DNA of 64,000 nt from Paragorgia papillata (GCA_035771165.1 JAWNZC010000115.1:143639-207638), one strand, 5' to 3'; numbered from the stretch's first letter, positions 50,601 through 62,894 are shown. Notes: generated from the sequence alone by a model not told the origin. Numbers and translations: made by a program.

Positions 50601-51290
50601 TGTAGAACATTCAGTTTAATCGAGTGAAATGCCAAATATTACTTGAATATATATATATACAATTATTAATAATTGTTGGATTTATTGAAACCAGTACAAC
50701 GTGCCCAATGCTAGTAGCAGAGCAGTATAAATGTATAATAAATCAAAGAGGAATCAAAATCAAAATCAAAATCATTTAATGATTGCTACTCGGAGTTTCA
50801 CGTACAAGTATGCACGATCATCAGGCAATAAAGAGCGGTTGTTAGAGTTCAGTATATATGAGGTAATGCAAATTAGCTTAGAGCAAAACAAAAGTTCAGT
50901 TAAAATATTCATAAGGTTCGGTAAAAATACAGGTAAAAATTTGCATAACATATTATAGATAAAAAGATAAAAGTTTGGACATGGATTACTGCTTGTCTTT
51001 CTGCTGCACGGTCAGTCTTCATTGCCGTTGGTATTATTCTAAAGTAACTTCGTTCTTGTAGTTCTTAATGTAAAATTTGTTTTCATGCCGGCATTTGGAT
51101 ATCATTTCGTCTCTTTTGTTTAATAGGCTGTGGCTGTGGGCCTTTATGATGCAGAGCTTTTCGCACACGTACCATGTAATTTCAGAAAGAAAGAGCAATG
51201 CCCTATTAAAAAAAACTGCTTAACATCAACTGCTTAACATCAAGCACCGTTAATCGAAGCACAAAAGCTGGGTCCCAGAGCTCAAACAAC
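50601..51290. other. No gene recognised
   Basis: AT-rich sequence with short AT runs and three AATCAAA units. It may include the decayed 5' end of the Gypsy element that follows, but no LTR was identified. Confidence 0.5.
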
Positions 51291-53945
51291 AATTTGATAG
51301 ATCAACTTCACGACCTCCTGAACGAAAGAAAATCAACCGACAACGCACCAGAAAGAGCAAGCTTTAATGAACAACAGCAACGTCAAAGAATTATCGAACT
51401 CGAAGGCCAAGTTCAGCTTTTGATGACAGCCGCTAGTTGTCCAAAAGCACGAGATGAAATCCGCAAAGTACCCAGCAAAATTCATCATCAAGTCGACAGG
51501 GGGTAGGCTCCACTAATGGTATATAGTCGCTTTCATCGATGTGAAAGCAGAGGAAGAAACCTCAGTGCCACTGATGGTCAACCCATCTGCAACAGTTGTC
51601 GAAAGGTTGGTCATGTTGCAAGATATTGCAAGGAATCAGGTATGTCAAATTTTTCATCATTTCCAGTCCATAACCAATATGTACCACCTCCACCAGTTGA
51701 CCCTCGCAATTATCAGTTCCCACCAGTCCTACAGTTCCCTTCAGTTCCACAGTTCACACCAATCCCACAGTTCTACCAGGAAAAAATGGGTAATTTAAAC
51801 GACCAAGGGCCTTCCAACCGGGGACATGGCGGGTCCCGTTGAATTAATGTTCCCCATCAATTTCCCCAAATCCATTTCCAAATGTGCATGCCCCAAGTCA
51901 AATAAGAACCAATCTCAATGTATATGCATTCAACACCATTTATACCATCAAGTAAAACAGGTCCGAACCAAGGTTCTCAGTCCAAAATCAGACACTCCTC
52001 AAGTTTCCACCAATGCACAAAAACCTGAATTCCCCAATTTTCCACCTTCGACTAACATTTTGGACCAAACAACCCAGTATAGTAATGCCTTAATTCATGA
52101 TGTTATATCCACAACACCAGTAGAAGTTCTTGTAGACACTGGGGTTGCTGTTACTGTTATCAGTGGAGAATTTAAAGTTTAAGTTGAAATTTTAAGTGCC
52201 TCATCTCCTCTCGAAGTTAGCCAAATACTTCGGTCAGTCAAAACAGCCAATGGTAATGACATCCCAATTGAAGGTATCACAACTTTTAATCTACTCCTGG
52301 GACAAACGAGCTATCCTTGTAATGCATTTGTCGTGCCAGGCCTTAGTTACTCTGTTGTCCTTGGGAGAGACTTTCTGCAGCAAAACCGTGCAATTATCAA
52401 CATTTGAATTCCTTGAATTCAGCCGTTGAATTCCTTGGTAATATGCTTAGATTTTCCAACGCAGGTTCCCTGCCCACTCCTTTGCCAGTGAAGTGTTTTA
52501 AAACTGAAGTAATTGATGCTCATTGTGAAGCTGTCATCCCTGCAACTGTAAACCCACCAACTAATGTCATTGGCTTGATTGAGCCAGGGGAATAACTTCT
52601 TGAGAGGTACCACCTTGCTGGTGCACCATCCCTGGTATGTCCTGGTGCCAAAGGAAACATTCCATTTCGGTTGTTAAATCCCACTGACAAGCCTGTTACA
52701 GTTTTTCGTGGTGCCACTTTGGGACATTTTATTCAAAGTGACCTTGATGTAATCCCTATCGATACAAATTTTACAACCCAGTGTTGTCCACCACCAACAA
52801 GTCTACCTCAACCCTTTGTCCATCAGCACCCCCACCATCTGGGTACTGTTCCAGTGGGAACCACAACACCACCACCCAATGAGAGTCAAGCTAAGCCAGC
52901 CCCACCTACCCTGCCAAGCCAAGCCAGGCCAACGAACCAACATCACCTCAGATAGACCTCACCAACTCTGCACTGTCTAGCAAAGAAAGAAGCGCTCTCT
53001 CCGAAATGCTCACTGACTATGCCGATGTTTTCTCTCCCTCCACAACTACTCTTGGCCGGACCGGTGTTGTTCGTCACCAGATTGATGTCGGTAATGCCCC
53101 ACCAATTCGTCAACGCCCTTACCGCGCGCCCAAGTCTCAACGCCAAAAGATCGAAGCCCACGTCTCCAACATGCTTTAGACAGGTCTTATTCAGCCATCT
53201 AACAGCCCATGGAGCGCGCCAGTTGTTCTCGTCCGAAAAAAGGACGGAACGACTCGGTTTTGCATTGATTACAGGCGACTCAATTCTGTCACACGCAAGG
53301 ACCTCACGTCCTCCACGTCCCACTATTCAACTAGCTGCTATCGACTCCCCAGGAGTGCAGACCAACTCCATTCGTGATTTTCAACGCCGCGACTCATCCC
53401 TTCAAAACCCGATTGCCTATCTTGAATCTAATGAATTGCCTTCTAACTACCGTATTGCAAGAACAATGCTTCTTAACGAATTTTATCTTAACGAAGATGG
53501 TCTTCTTTGTCATCTTTGGCATCCTGGTCAACGACGGGCTGGTCACCTTCTTAATCAACTGGTCGTTCCTTCCAATCTTCGCCACGAAATCCTTACTAAT
53601 GTCCATTATGATGTTACTGGCGGACATCTAGGAATTCACAAGACTTATGAGAAGTTGCGCCGCAAATACTACTGGTTTTGTATGTTCAAAGATGTTGAAC
53701 ACTGAAGAAGTCGCCACGGTATCGTCGTCAAGCACCTCTCCTCCCGATTCCGGTTGAAGGATCCTTTGATCGCCTCGCAGTCGATGTCCTCGGTCCATTC
53801 CCAGTTACGAATTCGGGCTCCCGTTACGTCGTCGTCTTCTCCGACTACTATACGAGATGGCCCGAAGCTTTCGCCTTGCTTTCCTGTAAAGCACACCGCA
53901 TCGCATCACTTCTCATTAATGAAATCATGACCAGACACAGTGCAT
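51290..53945 (+). pseudogene. Second Gypsy element, internally deleted
   Basis: The order is a gag piece (51294-51506), a zinc knuckle CNSCRKVGHVARYC (near 51583-51625) followed by a Pro/Gln/Phe-rich stretch, protease with VLVDTGVAVTVIS (near 52125-52165), a Pro-rich linker, RT N-terminus (RQRPYRAPKSQRQK, then a TAG near 53177, then [15 protein letters not shown] and [10 protein letters not shown]), then directly the integrase zinc region (GGHLGIHKTYEKLRRKYYW) and the first integrase Asp (LAVDVLGPFP, near 53790). The RT active site and the RNase H are missing between about 53300 and 53340, and the coding ends near 53945 before the second integrase Asp. Several frame shifts occur. It is unrelated in detail to the element at 36-41 kb. 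Confidence 0.8.
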
Positions 53946-54422
53946 AAAATCATCGTACTTCTAAGCCATGTTTTCAGCCGTCGGAGGAATGAAAACGATC
54001 TTTCGGCTGTGGCAGTGGTAACGGGAATAGTAAGGTGTATCTGAAATCAAAACAATGCAGTTATATTAAATTTTTGAAGCCAAAATTTATTGGGGGGGCC
54101 AGGCCCCTCCAACAACATTATTGGGGGGTCAGTGCCCCCCGGTTCCGCCACCCATGGAGATTGGTAGAGATAATGTTATGTACTGACAAGTCGAGTGACA
54201 AGTGCAGGTATTGAATATCTGGGCGAAGTTCAGGTATTTCCTTATTAACATTCTTACATGGCTTAACTGCTTAACACTAAATGAACATCCTTTCATTCGC
54301 CCTTGCAAATTTTATGATTTCGAATATATTTGTAATTTTTTCCTTGTGAATTTCCTGATAAATGGGAAAACGATTCATTAGCTAATCGAATGATGAAAGT
54401 ATCCACATACGGTGGCCCGTAT
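53946..54422. other. No gene recognised
   Basis: Includes G- and C-runs and a GGTTCCGCCACCCATGG element end (54137-54155) similar to the MITE ends at 31126-31325. Confidence 0.5.
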
Positions 54423-54702
54423 GTGCAATACACAAAACAGAATGTCAGTACACTTAACAAAATAGCAATACACAACAAAGTTTCTCAATACACAACAAAG
54501 TTTCTCAATACACAACAAAATAATTATCAATACACAACGAAATAATTATCAATACACAACGAAATAATTATCAATACACAACGAAATCTTTGCAGCGAAA
54601 TCCGATACACAACTAAAACGCGACGCAATACAACAAGTAACTCGATACACAACGAAGAATCCGTCCAATACACAACGCAATATTCTCAATACACAACACA
54701 AA
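54423..54702 (+). repeat. Degenerate array of CAATACACAAC motifs
   Basis: About 13 copies of (C/G)AATACACAACRAA spaced roughly 18-25 bp apart. Three consecutive copies are identical (CAATACACAACGAAATAATT), others are separated by unrelated bases. It ends about 125 bp before the integrase-like gene. Its regular spacing and even divergence suggest either an old tandem repeat or a set of binding sites. Confidence 0.75.
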
Positions 54703-54769
54703 GTTGCATGCGGGAACCTCGGGGATAATAGGGAGCGTGCTACGCTATGACGGCTTATGTACCAGTGTA

Positions 54770-54777
54770 TATATAAA
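54770..54777 (+). promoter_or_regulatory. TATA-box-like element before the integrase-like gene
   Basis: TATATAAA lies 51 bp before the ATG at 54828, a usual distance for a short 5' leader. AT-rich surroundings make a chance match possible. Confidence 0.4.
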
Positions 54778-54827
54778 TTACCAATTTACCACTACAGTCT
54801 GCGAAGTCAAGTAGTTGTGAGTCAGAC

Positions 54828-56094
54828 ATGTTTTGTCAATTTTGTGGTCAAGTGATACAAATACACTTTACTTATTGCCCGTTTTGCGGACAGCAGATCG
54901 CCGTTGAGGTCGTAAACGAAGAGGAAGTTCCAGTAATGCCAGTAAATGATGAAGAGTGGCCATCTGATGGAGCAACATGTGACGAGGTAATACAACATTA
55001 TTTCAACAGCAGCTTCTCGTATAAAAATATAATTCAATTCATGTCCAAGTATCATGGCATCAACATTTCATTGCGAACTTTACATACAAAGCTTCGAGAA
55101 CTTGGCCTACGAAGAAGGAACAAGGAATACAATATGAATTTTGTGCGACAGCGTGTTCAACAGGAGCTTGATGGCCCAGGTAGTTCTGGTGGTTATCGTG
55201 CTGTTTGGCACACCTTGCAAACGGAAGGTTATCAAGTTACCAGAGAGGCAATTTGATCCAGAGGGTGTTCAGGAGAGAAGAGCACGAACGCTCCGCAGAC
55301 GAGCTTACTACACACCTGGGCCAAACCACTCCTGGCACGTAGACGGGTATGACAAACTTAAACCCTACGGGTTTCCCGTACATGGCTGTATAGATGGGTA
55401 TAGCCGAAAGATATTATGGCTTAAGGTATCCAGAACAAATAATGATCCTGCAATCACCAGTCAGTTTTACCTTAATGCCGTGAGGAAATATGGTGGTTGC
55501 CCAACTATAATGCGAACTGATAACGGAACCGAGAACGTAATTATGGCTGCTATGCAATCATATTTTCGCAGCAGTGGAGATGACGAGTTTGCTGGGGTGA
55601 AGGCACACAGATACGGTACATCTCCTGCAAACCAACGCATAGAGTGTTGGTGGTCATTCCTTCGTAAAAACAGATCAAACTGGTGGATAAATCTTTTCAA
55701 AGATTTGGTTGAAGCAGGGCATCTCAGTCTGTCAAACCAACTACAAAAAGAATGCTTATGGTTTTGTTTTCAGCAGCTGTTGCAACAAGATTTAACTTCA
55801 GTCCAAAGACATTGGAATTCACATTACATCCGAAAATCTCGTTTTGATACTGTAGCTGGTAGACCGGATGAACTTTACTTTCTTCCTGAGAGCTCAGATT
55901 CACAAGATTACATCAAAGATATTACAGATGATGCTTTCCAGGAAATGGCTCAGTATTGCCATGATTATCAGGAAGACAGTGTGTTTCAGGAATACTTTCA
56001 AGTGATTTCCCAACAGCTTAACTTTGCATCCCCAACATCTTGGAGACAGGCTCTAAATATGTATGATCATCTTTGTCAGAGTGCACAAGACTAA
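54828..56094 (+). pseudogene. Zinc-ribbon / helix-turn-helix / DDE integrase-like gene with one frame break
   Basis: The ORF from ATG 54828 starts with a zinc ribbon of two CxxCGQ knuckles (CQFCGQ, CPFCGQ; residues 3-24). An acidic linker and a helix-turn-helix-like region (NIIQFMSKYHGINISLRTLH, LRELGLRRR; about residues 65-100) follow, then GGYRAVW. That frame ends at 55256; a frame shifted by one base continues from about 55250 with FDPEGVQERRARTLRRR to a TAA at 56092. The second part is a retroviral-integrase-type fold with three acidic residues in HVDGYDKLKPYGF (plus CIDGYSRKILWL), MRTDNGTEN and RIECWWSFL, and a long helical C-terminus. A few codons appear to be lost at the junction. The family, common in cnidarian and fish genomes, looks like a transposase (IS3EU-like is my guess) or a domesticated derivative. 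Apart from the break it is intact and intronless. Confidence 0.75.
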
Positions 56095-57406
56095 GAATTC
56101 CAAAGTAAGTTGTCTTTACAGCAAACTAGCTATGTTGCCAACAATCAACATATCTTTTGGATTTTGAAAATACTGAGAGCAGGATAATTTTTCCCTAAAG
56201 ATGAACAGCCAGGACAGGCAAGACAGATAGACACCTTTATTTATTATAGTCGGGGTAATCAATCCTTTCAGCAATTACAAGCTGTTTTTCAGGCTGTTTA
56301 TTGTATTACTGTACTATAAATATAGATCATTAAACAATTAACTTAAGATAATTCACAGAGTTCACCAAAGAAGTTCACTTTTTACTTAATTAGAATTCCA
56401 CCCATAAATTTATGTTTATTGCTCCAGCAAAATGTTTCTAGGAAAGCGTGAAGTTCAAAAGAAGAAATTATTATAAGTAAACACATGGTTTTGAGGGATA
56501 TTAGTGATTAAATGTCCCCGAAAGCCGAGGGAGGGTTTTGTGGAAGTCCCGAGGGCCTACGGGACTTCCACAAAACCCTCCCGAGGCTTGAGGGGTCATT
56601 TAATCACTAATGGCCCTCAAAACCATGTGTTTACTTTGTAATCACATTGTCACCGAGGAAATAAACAAGACAATGGATGCTTTTGTTTTGTAAAATCTCT
56701 TTATCGAATTGGTTCAGTGTATTATTAATAAATAGTAATGAGGGATGTTTACTCTAAATGTCCCTCATCCAGTATTGATGAGGGAAATACGACAGTAAAC
56801 GTCCCTGTTAAAACAAAAGAAACCGAGGTGACTATGTGTTTATTTAACAAAAATAAGTAAAACCTGATGGGAAAAGCATGTTAAAAACCTTTAATTAAGT
56901 GGAAATTTGGAAAGAAACAAATATTTACATACAAATTTTACCTCTTATAGCTAGGAAATCCGAATTAACAGTCCAATTATAACAAAAAAATTCCCCAAAA
57001 TGTACAATATTAACATTTGTATCAGGTCTGCTACAGTGACAACAATGGTTAGGAGTACAAATTTGAAAAGCAACATTAAACCACAAAATACTCTTCCAGA
57101 ATACTAAATCTTAAGTTATTTAAATAATTATTAATCTGTGTGCATTAACAAAATATTTGGTGGTGAAAAGTTCTTATAATTAGATATTAAAAGCAATATC
57201 CTTCAACTTTTAGTTTTTATTACTTAAGAATTTATTATAAAATATATTAGGAATAAAAAACACTTCAGTAAAATTGTGTTGCATTAGATGAGTAAAATTA
57301 TAAAAGGAAATGGCCGGCTTGGTGGTTAAAGTGTTAATGTTGCTTTTCACTTTTCACAAAACTGAAGGAACAGCCTTACAAGAAACATATACAGCTATAA
57401 AAGTTC
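56095..57406. other. Intergenic DNA with palindromes
   Basis: It contains the palindrome 56477-56634, a smaller GAGGGA-type inverted repeat at 56738-56810, and AT-rich sequence that probably includes the 3' untranslated region of the HECT gene (TTTATT, i.e. AATAAA on the minus strand, near 57213 and 57230). Confidence 0.55.
56477..56634. repeat. Near-perfect 158-bp palindrome
   Basis: GTAAACACATGGTTTTGAGG and following pairs almost fully with its complement, around a GAGGGCCTACGGGACTT-like centre. Confidence 0.8.
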
Positions 57407-57714
57407 TCAAATTTTACTAAATACACCTCCATTCATTAGAGCTGTCAAGAGATGGTGCGAAATGTTGCCCTCAAATGCCTTTTTGCTAACGTACAGATAC
57501 AATACATTAGAGCATGTTTGGGCTGATGGAATCATTTTCTTTTCATCGTGCACAAATGAAATAGCTGGTTGAGGCTCAAACCCAATGCTGGGGATATTAG
57601 TTGTGCCAGTTGTGAAGAGTAGCATATGGCTTGGGGTCAAAATTTTTATGAATTCCCTTTCTTCCACTGTCAACTCTATGTCTTCATCCTCCAAATCCTG
57701 CACCAAAGTGCCAT
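57407..57714 (-). CDS. HECT E3 ubiquitin ligase, exon 5 (catalytic Cys)
   Basis: The acceptor is GGTTCGCTAG; the exon starts at 57714 and ends with TGA at 57407-57409. It encodes the C-lobe of the HECT domain: LLFTTGTTNIPSIGF, then SAQTCSNVLYL, in which the Cys (about residue 588 of 622) accepts ubiquitin from the E2 before handing it to the substrate, and a short tail ending GGVFSKI. All the usual landmarks of a working C-lobe are present. Confidence 0.9.
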
Positions 57715-57982
57715 CTAGCGAACCAGAACAAAATATAAGTAAATATTGGTCACATGCAATGAAAATGACATTAGATTTAAACATCTGTGAAATGTCCATT
57801 TAAATGTCTACAAAAGTAAATAAAATGTGCATTGATTTACAACACTGGTCACTTGTGGCATGGAGATAAATGTCAAGTCGGGAAGACAGGGGGTGTCAAG
57901 TCTCAAAATTTGTGAGTGCATGAAAAACATGTTCAAATCATCATGCAGCACAACACCATAATTATGACAACATGTACTGTAC

Positions 57983-58172
57983 CTTCAATAGATTTCAAAA
58001 AAGCAATAAATTTGGACATTATTATTTCCTGAGATGCTCGGCGATGATGTCCCACTGGGACAAAGTCCGGTTTTAATATTTTCAGCAATCTCGCAACATT
58101 GAGGTTTTCGTCTGAGTTATGCCTGAAAAGGTGATCGGCCATTCCTTTGTGTGAACGCACAAAATCCAAAAC
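57983..58172 (-). CDS. HECT E3 ubiquitin ligase, exon 4
   Basis: The acceptor is TTGTTCTTTCAG and the donor TTGAAG|GTACAG. Phase 0 start, one base left over, matching exon 5. It encodes the linker to the C-lobe (DFVRSHKGMADHLFRH, KILKPDFVPVGHHRRASQEI). Confidence 0.85.
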
Positions 58173-58935
58173 CTGAAAGAACAAATAATTATTGAGTGAA
58201 CATGCCAATTATATGAACTATACACACATGTAAACACCGGGTTACACAAACATGGATTGATCCATAGGTACATGGATTGATCCATGGGTAGGGGGTGCTA
58301 TTAATTTCATTATTAATTCACAGTACTAATACAAGATAATTTTCATCCATCAAACAAGAAAGCTTTGTTCCTGGCTGCTTGGGAGCACCTTCCATAAAAT
58401 AGAAATCATGCTGAAAGCCTGAATCCATCCCTGTGCACAGACACTGACTTGTGTTATAACCAGACACAGTAGTAATGAGTGGTGCCGTGTTTTAGATGAA
58501 ATGATCAGAATAGTAGACACAAAAGCGACAAAACAATGGACACAAAAATGGTGTTTACAAATTGTGTATAAAAAATTAAAAATTAATGTTCTGGCCTTCC
58601 GGCTTCGTACCCAACCCCCGGCGCGCTATTAACCTTATAAATCGTAACAAACTAACACACTCACAGGCAGAATATAAAGCGGTGCTAAAATTAGCATAGG
58701 CACTGCAATTTACTATCCAATATCAAATTGGTATCCCAAATTCATAAAAAAAAGCACCTAGAAAAATTATGGTAAAATTGCGTAAGCCAGTTCGTAATAT
58801 TAAGAGGAAATATCTGACTTCAGACTTGTTCTCAAAGTATTAATGAAAATTCACACTAGTGTTTGGCAAATTTGTGTGAATACTTCTCAAACAATGCCAT
58901 ATTCCATACATAAAGTATTAAGTAAGTTCTTATAC

Positions 58936-59156
58936 CTTGGTCAATGAATTCCTGATGGTTGCATCAGGAACCTCATCTATGCCAGGAAAAGCATTGTCGA
59001 ACCCACTTTGGATGTACTGGCATATCCCATTGCTGAATAGCCTTGGAGGTTTCCCTCCTTGGACAATCATAGTTGCTAACATCTTGCCAACAACTGCAAA
59101 TGAGTGACTTTGTACTGCATTAATGTTACACCGTATGACATGGCCCACAGGAGTAT
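58936..59156 (-). CDS. HECT E3 ubiquitin ligase, exon 3
   Basis: The acceptor is CTTTCTGTAG and the donor ACCAAG|GTATAAG. It encodes part of the N-lobe (SFAVVGKMLATMIVQGGKPP, FSNGICQYI) that binds the E2. Two bases complete the codon from exon 2, and it ends on a codon boundary. Confidence 0.85.
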
Positions 59157-59498
59157 CTACAGAAAGTTTAGAAAACATGATTATTAATTTTTTTAATACT
59201 CTAGAATTGTAATTATATCTACAACATTTTGTGTGGGAATTAACGAAGCCAACTCTAATACTTATAATGTTAAGAGTTACAACTAATCAGTGGCCAAGCT
59301 AGCCATGGCATGAACTGGTCATGCTATACTATAGATGCTAATTTGTAATCATTTAGATATTTTGAAAACAATATTATAATTATTTCTAAAGATTTGAATA
59401 AATTCACCATTTGAAAATTCATAGCATGACCAGTTGCTATGGCTACTGGCTACTCTCTAGTCTCTCTTTGCCACTGACAACAGTTGAACTAATGTTCT

Positions 59499-59852
59499 AC
59501 CGTATTTCTCGGAGTATAAGTCGACCTGGCATATAAGTCGACCCCCTATTTTTAGACAAAAAAATTGTGATTTTTACGACGCTCTGTGTATAAGTCGGGT
59601 CCCTCAAATGAAAAAGTTACCAGACACAGAATAGTACTCACAGAAAATTTAATATTATATAATATACACACTAAAATCCTTCAAAGTTCTTCAAAGTATC
59701 TGCTTTATTTTGGCTTGCTGTTTCCGCCAGTCTCGGACAAGCTTCTCACTAACTCCAAACTGCCATCCAGCAGCAGAGTTGTTTGATTTTTCAGCAAAAT
59801 CAACAACTTTTAGCTTGAATCGTGCTTCATAATTTCTTCATTTAGGAGGCAT
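59499..59852 (-). mobile_element. pogo-type element fragment with transposase N-terminus
   Basis: On the minus strand ATG 59852 opens MPPK, a TGA, then RNYEARFKLKVVDFAEKSNN, AAGWQFGVSEKLVRDWRK (to about 59690), the helix-turn-helix DNA-binding start of pogo/Brinker-like transposases. The plus-strand sequence ACCGTATTTCTCGGAGTATA at 59499 and its relatives downstream (AAGTCGACC) look like the element's terminal and subterminal repeats. The rest of the transposase is missing. It sits in the intron between HECT exons 2 and 3. Confidence 0.7.
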
Positions 59853-59998
59853 ATCGCGATGTGTTTACACAACAAGCACGAGGTTAAGAATACTTAAATA
59901 AAATTCGTCGATGACGTGTGATTCATTAACGCGTGCTGATTGGCCCATTTTCAGATGCATAGAACTAGGGTAATTATGCATACTATCATTTAACTTAC

Positions 59999-60390
59999 TT
60001 AGTAAAGTACCACTATCTTTTGCAATGGCACCAAGAAGCAAGTGAAAAAATTCCCGACGAGGCCCACCGAGGTCAACTGCATCTTCCTCGCCCTCAAAAG
60101 CAGCAAAGGTCAATTGCAGCATTCCAGTACTTGCCAGAAATCGCCTTCGTTTAAAGTATTGTTGAGCAGTCTGCCAAACACTTAAACGGCTTACAACCAT
60201 GCTTCGGGTATCTCCCAGAACTTTGGTTGATGCATACTCTTTAACCAAAGAGATGAAATGCTCATTTGTTAATGCATTTGGGGCAGAACTAGCTTCCACT
60301 GCTGGAGGTTCTTCAATATCATCTTCAAGTTGCTTTAGGCTGTTGTTTATTGCCTGTTGCACAGCTATATTTTCATCAACTCCAACTGGG
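59999..60390 (-). CDS. HECT E3 ubiquitin ligase, exon 2
   Basis: The acceptor is CTTTTTCTATAG and the donor CTAA|GTAAGTTAA. After an acidic linker (LEDDIEEPP) it opens the HECT N-lobe with VWQTAQQYFKRRRF and FEGEEDAVDLGGPRREFFHL, the typical start of the domain in G2E3-like ligases. The first base completes the codon split with exon 1. Confidence 0.88.
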
Positions 60391-60747
60391 CTATAGAAAA
60401 AGCAATGTTCCAGGTAGTTTATTAGGAACCATAAATTTGTACTTTTATTATACTTGTTGTGAAGAAGAACACTTTCTAAAGTATATTACATAAAGTAATA
60501 AATGCGTTTGTTGGCATTTTGCCGGCCTGGGTGAACTTCAGTATGTGTCTTTACTTTATTCTATTACACCTATTTTGTAAGACAGATTGGATTTGGACTA
60601 GGCCCCCGCAGAATGTCCACTCTCCCCCCTCCAGTGGTAGTCCGGCCCTGATCTTCATGCACAAAATACAACATTAATTACATTTGTTTTTCCAGACAAA
60701 CTACATTTCTAACAGACTTTGCAATTGGTTTATTATAACAATGACAG

Positions 60748-61528
60748 CAGTGCTTTCAATGAATAAAATACGCCAGCGCGATGGATCGCGCTCGCCAGAG
60801 CAGATTTCACAACTGGGCAGCGCGATTTGGTTTTTCTTGAAAAACAGCGCCGGTTTATGTTGATGACTTCCTGTTACATTTCCTGGGTCAATTTTAACAG
60901 CCTATTATCATAAAAATGAACTTCAAACCAATGTTTTAAGTGTCATTTGTGGTTTTCATCTGCACAACTAGCATCAAGTTTGAGATTTTGTAGTGTTTAT
61001 CCCGATATTGCCGCGCCAGAACATGCAGCGGACGTCCCCGTTTCGCCGATTTTGGCTAGTCTTTTAATAATACGAATATCAATTAAACAATATGCAGCAA
61101 GACAATACAGTACGTCACTGCAGAGTGCAGTTAGCCTGCCACTAGAAACAAACTAAAAATATTTAATATCTAAACCCGTTAATTTAATAAAACCAAGAAC
61201 AATTTATGTCCCTGTGATGCCATAATTCGTAAATATGCGTGCATAAAGTTGTTCAAAACCACGCCGCCGGTTTATTGATTTGTTTTTATAAGCTAGACTG
61301 TATACTCCTGCACAGAGTAAACAAGAGATATTCCATTATTTTCATATTATATACAACTGAGCATTTATTTACTCCATTTCTAGGCAATGGAAGATAATAT
61401 GCGAGCGCATTTTATGACAAATTACTTATCTGCCAGTGCGATCAATCGCGCTGGCAGAACGAACTTGGGAGCGTGTGGGCGAGCGCGAGCGCGAGCGAGC
61501 GATCGCGCTCGCTTCATTGAAAGCACTG
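60748..61528. mobile_element. Inverted-repeat element in HECT intron 1
   Basis: CAGTGCTTTCAATGAA at the left is inverted at the right. Inside both ends lie GCCAG(C/T)GCGAT..ATCGCGCT pieces. The region 61480-61515 is a run of GAGCGC units. No transposase is seen. Confidence 0.55.
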
Positions 61529-62137
61529 TGACAGACAATAAAATTAAAGAAATGGGGTTTCTAAAGAACGAGTCACACACAATGATCACTTTTGTTTCAG
61601 AAAGCCAATCACAAAATACAATTATTTTAGGTAGCGACTTGCTGAATATCGGACCGCGTTCAGCATTGAAGTACCAGCAGTTTCTCTCTGATTCCAATTC
61701 GCTCTAATAAATCCCGCAAGACGCAGGTTATATGCTCTCGGTATTGATGGCAGATGTAGCAGAAGACTGATAGTATAGTAGGAGAATAGCAGACAAATTC
61801 AAATACATTGAATATAACATTTTCAGCAGACAATAGACTGAAAATTATTCGTTGTGCTAATTCCACCTCCCTAGGCCTACATGTAGGCTAGCTCCTTGGC
61901 TCAGTAGTGTATTAATAGACTATTAAAATAGTATACAGTAATATAGTCTTGACCACCTTGGTTCCACTATAGTCTGGATTCTTGATCCACCCCCTACCCC
62001 CCGCCCAGCGGCGGCAATAATACATACCGGGGGTGGATTTATAATTTAATAATATTATTCTCAAAATTCCACCTTCCAAATTCCTTCCTTTTCACCTTTC
62101 TCAGGTAAAAATATACTCGTATAAATAAAATACTTAC

Positions 62138-62894
62138 AGAAAATCAGCAACGGCGTATTGCGGAAACAGTGGATCCCGTTGTTGGTCTTGTGCATCCCAC
62201 CCTAGGCCTGTTGTATCACTATCAGTATCAGCCATTGTCAGATCGATTTCATTGACAATTTCATCAATCGGGTCAAAACCATCGCAATTCGGATCGAATA
62301 ACGGGTCTTCTTCGACATCGCTGAGCCAATGCGTGATCGGTTTAGTACTTTCATGAGTTTCATCGGCTTTCTTGTCGGTCGTAGGGCAGAGATATAGGTT
62401 ATTCTGGCATAGTTTTTACCAAGGCCTTCCTTGTACTTTTTTATTGTAAACTCTTCTGAGCTTCCTGGAATGGTTCGCGCCAATCTGCCATCGGGGTACA
62501 CCAAAACATAACCGCGTTCTCTTGAAAACGTTCTGTCGTAGGATTCCCACTTAGTTAAAGCTTTTTCCAAGGCTTGATCATAATTCCCTTGTTTTAAAAA
62601 CTTAACAGGGAAACTTTTGCCGCGAAGAGGTTTCACTTCCCCACTCTCGTTAAATTCCATGAGACCGACAGTGATCAAGACTTCGGCATTGTCATCGTTC
62701 GGCTTTGCCTTGGATTGCTTTCCTTTTATAATACGAGCTTTCTTGCTTTTGGGTTCGAAGTGTGACCTTCGCTCGCTTTCCTTTTCTTTCATGAACGTCG
62801 ATAACGACGAAACGACAGGAACAGTAGGCTCAGATTCCAGCCGTTGGGTCTCGGTGCGCCCGCGATCCCTCGCCCAACCAACGGCTGGGCGCAT
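62138..62894 (-). CDS. HECT E3 ubiquitin ligase, exon 1 (with a single-base frame break)
   Basis: The start is taken at ATG 62894. A basic, probably disordered stretch (KEKESERRSHFEPKSKKARI) is followed by a conserved module (EVLITVGLMEFN, VKPLRGKSFPVKFLKQGNYD, YVLVYPDGRLARTIPGSSEE, KYKEGLGKNY) seen ahead of HECT in G2E3-like proteins of corals and fish. Near 62400 the frame shifts by one base and continues as CPTTDKKADETHES to an acidic region (WLSDVEEDPLFDPN, MADTDSDTTGLGWD), ending at the donor TTTTCT|GTAAGTA in phase with exon 2. Adding one base makes the five exons a single frame of about 622 codons. The gene is therefore either a recent pseudogene or intact with a sequencing or allelic indel. 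Further 5' exons may exist. Confidence 0.75.

Noticed and set aside
54423..54702. CRISPR-like array of CAATACACAAC motifs
   Set aside because: Repeats are short and variable, intervals are not spacer-like, and there are no cas genes.
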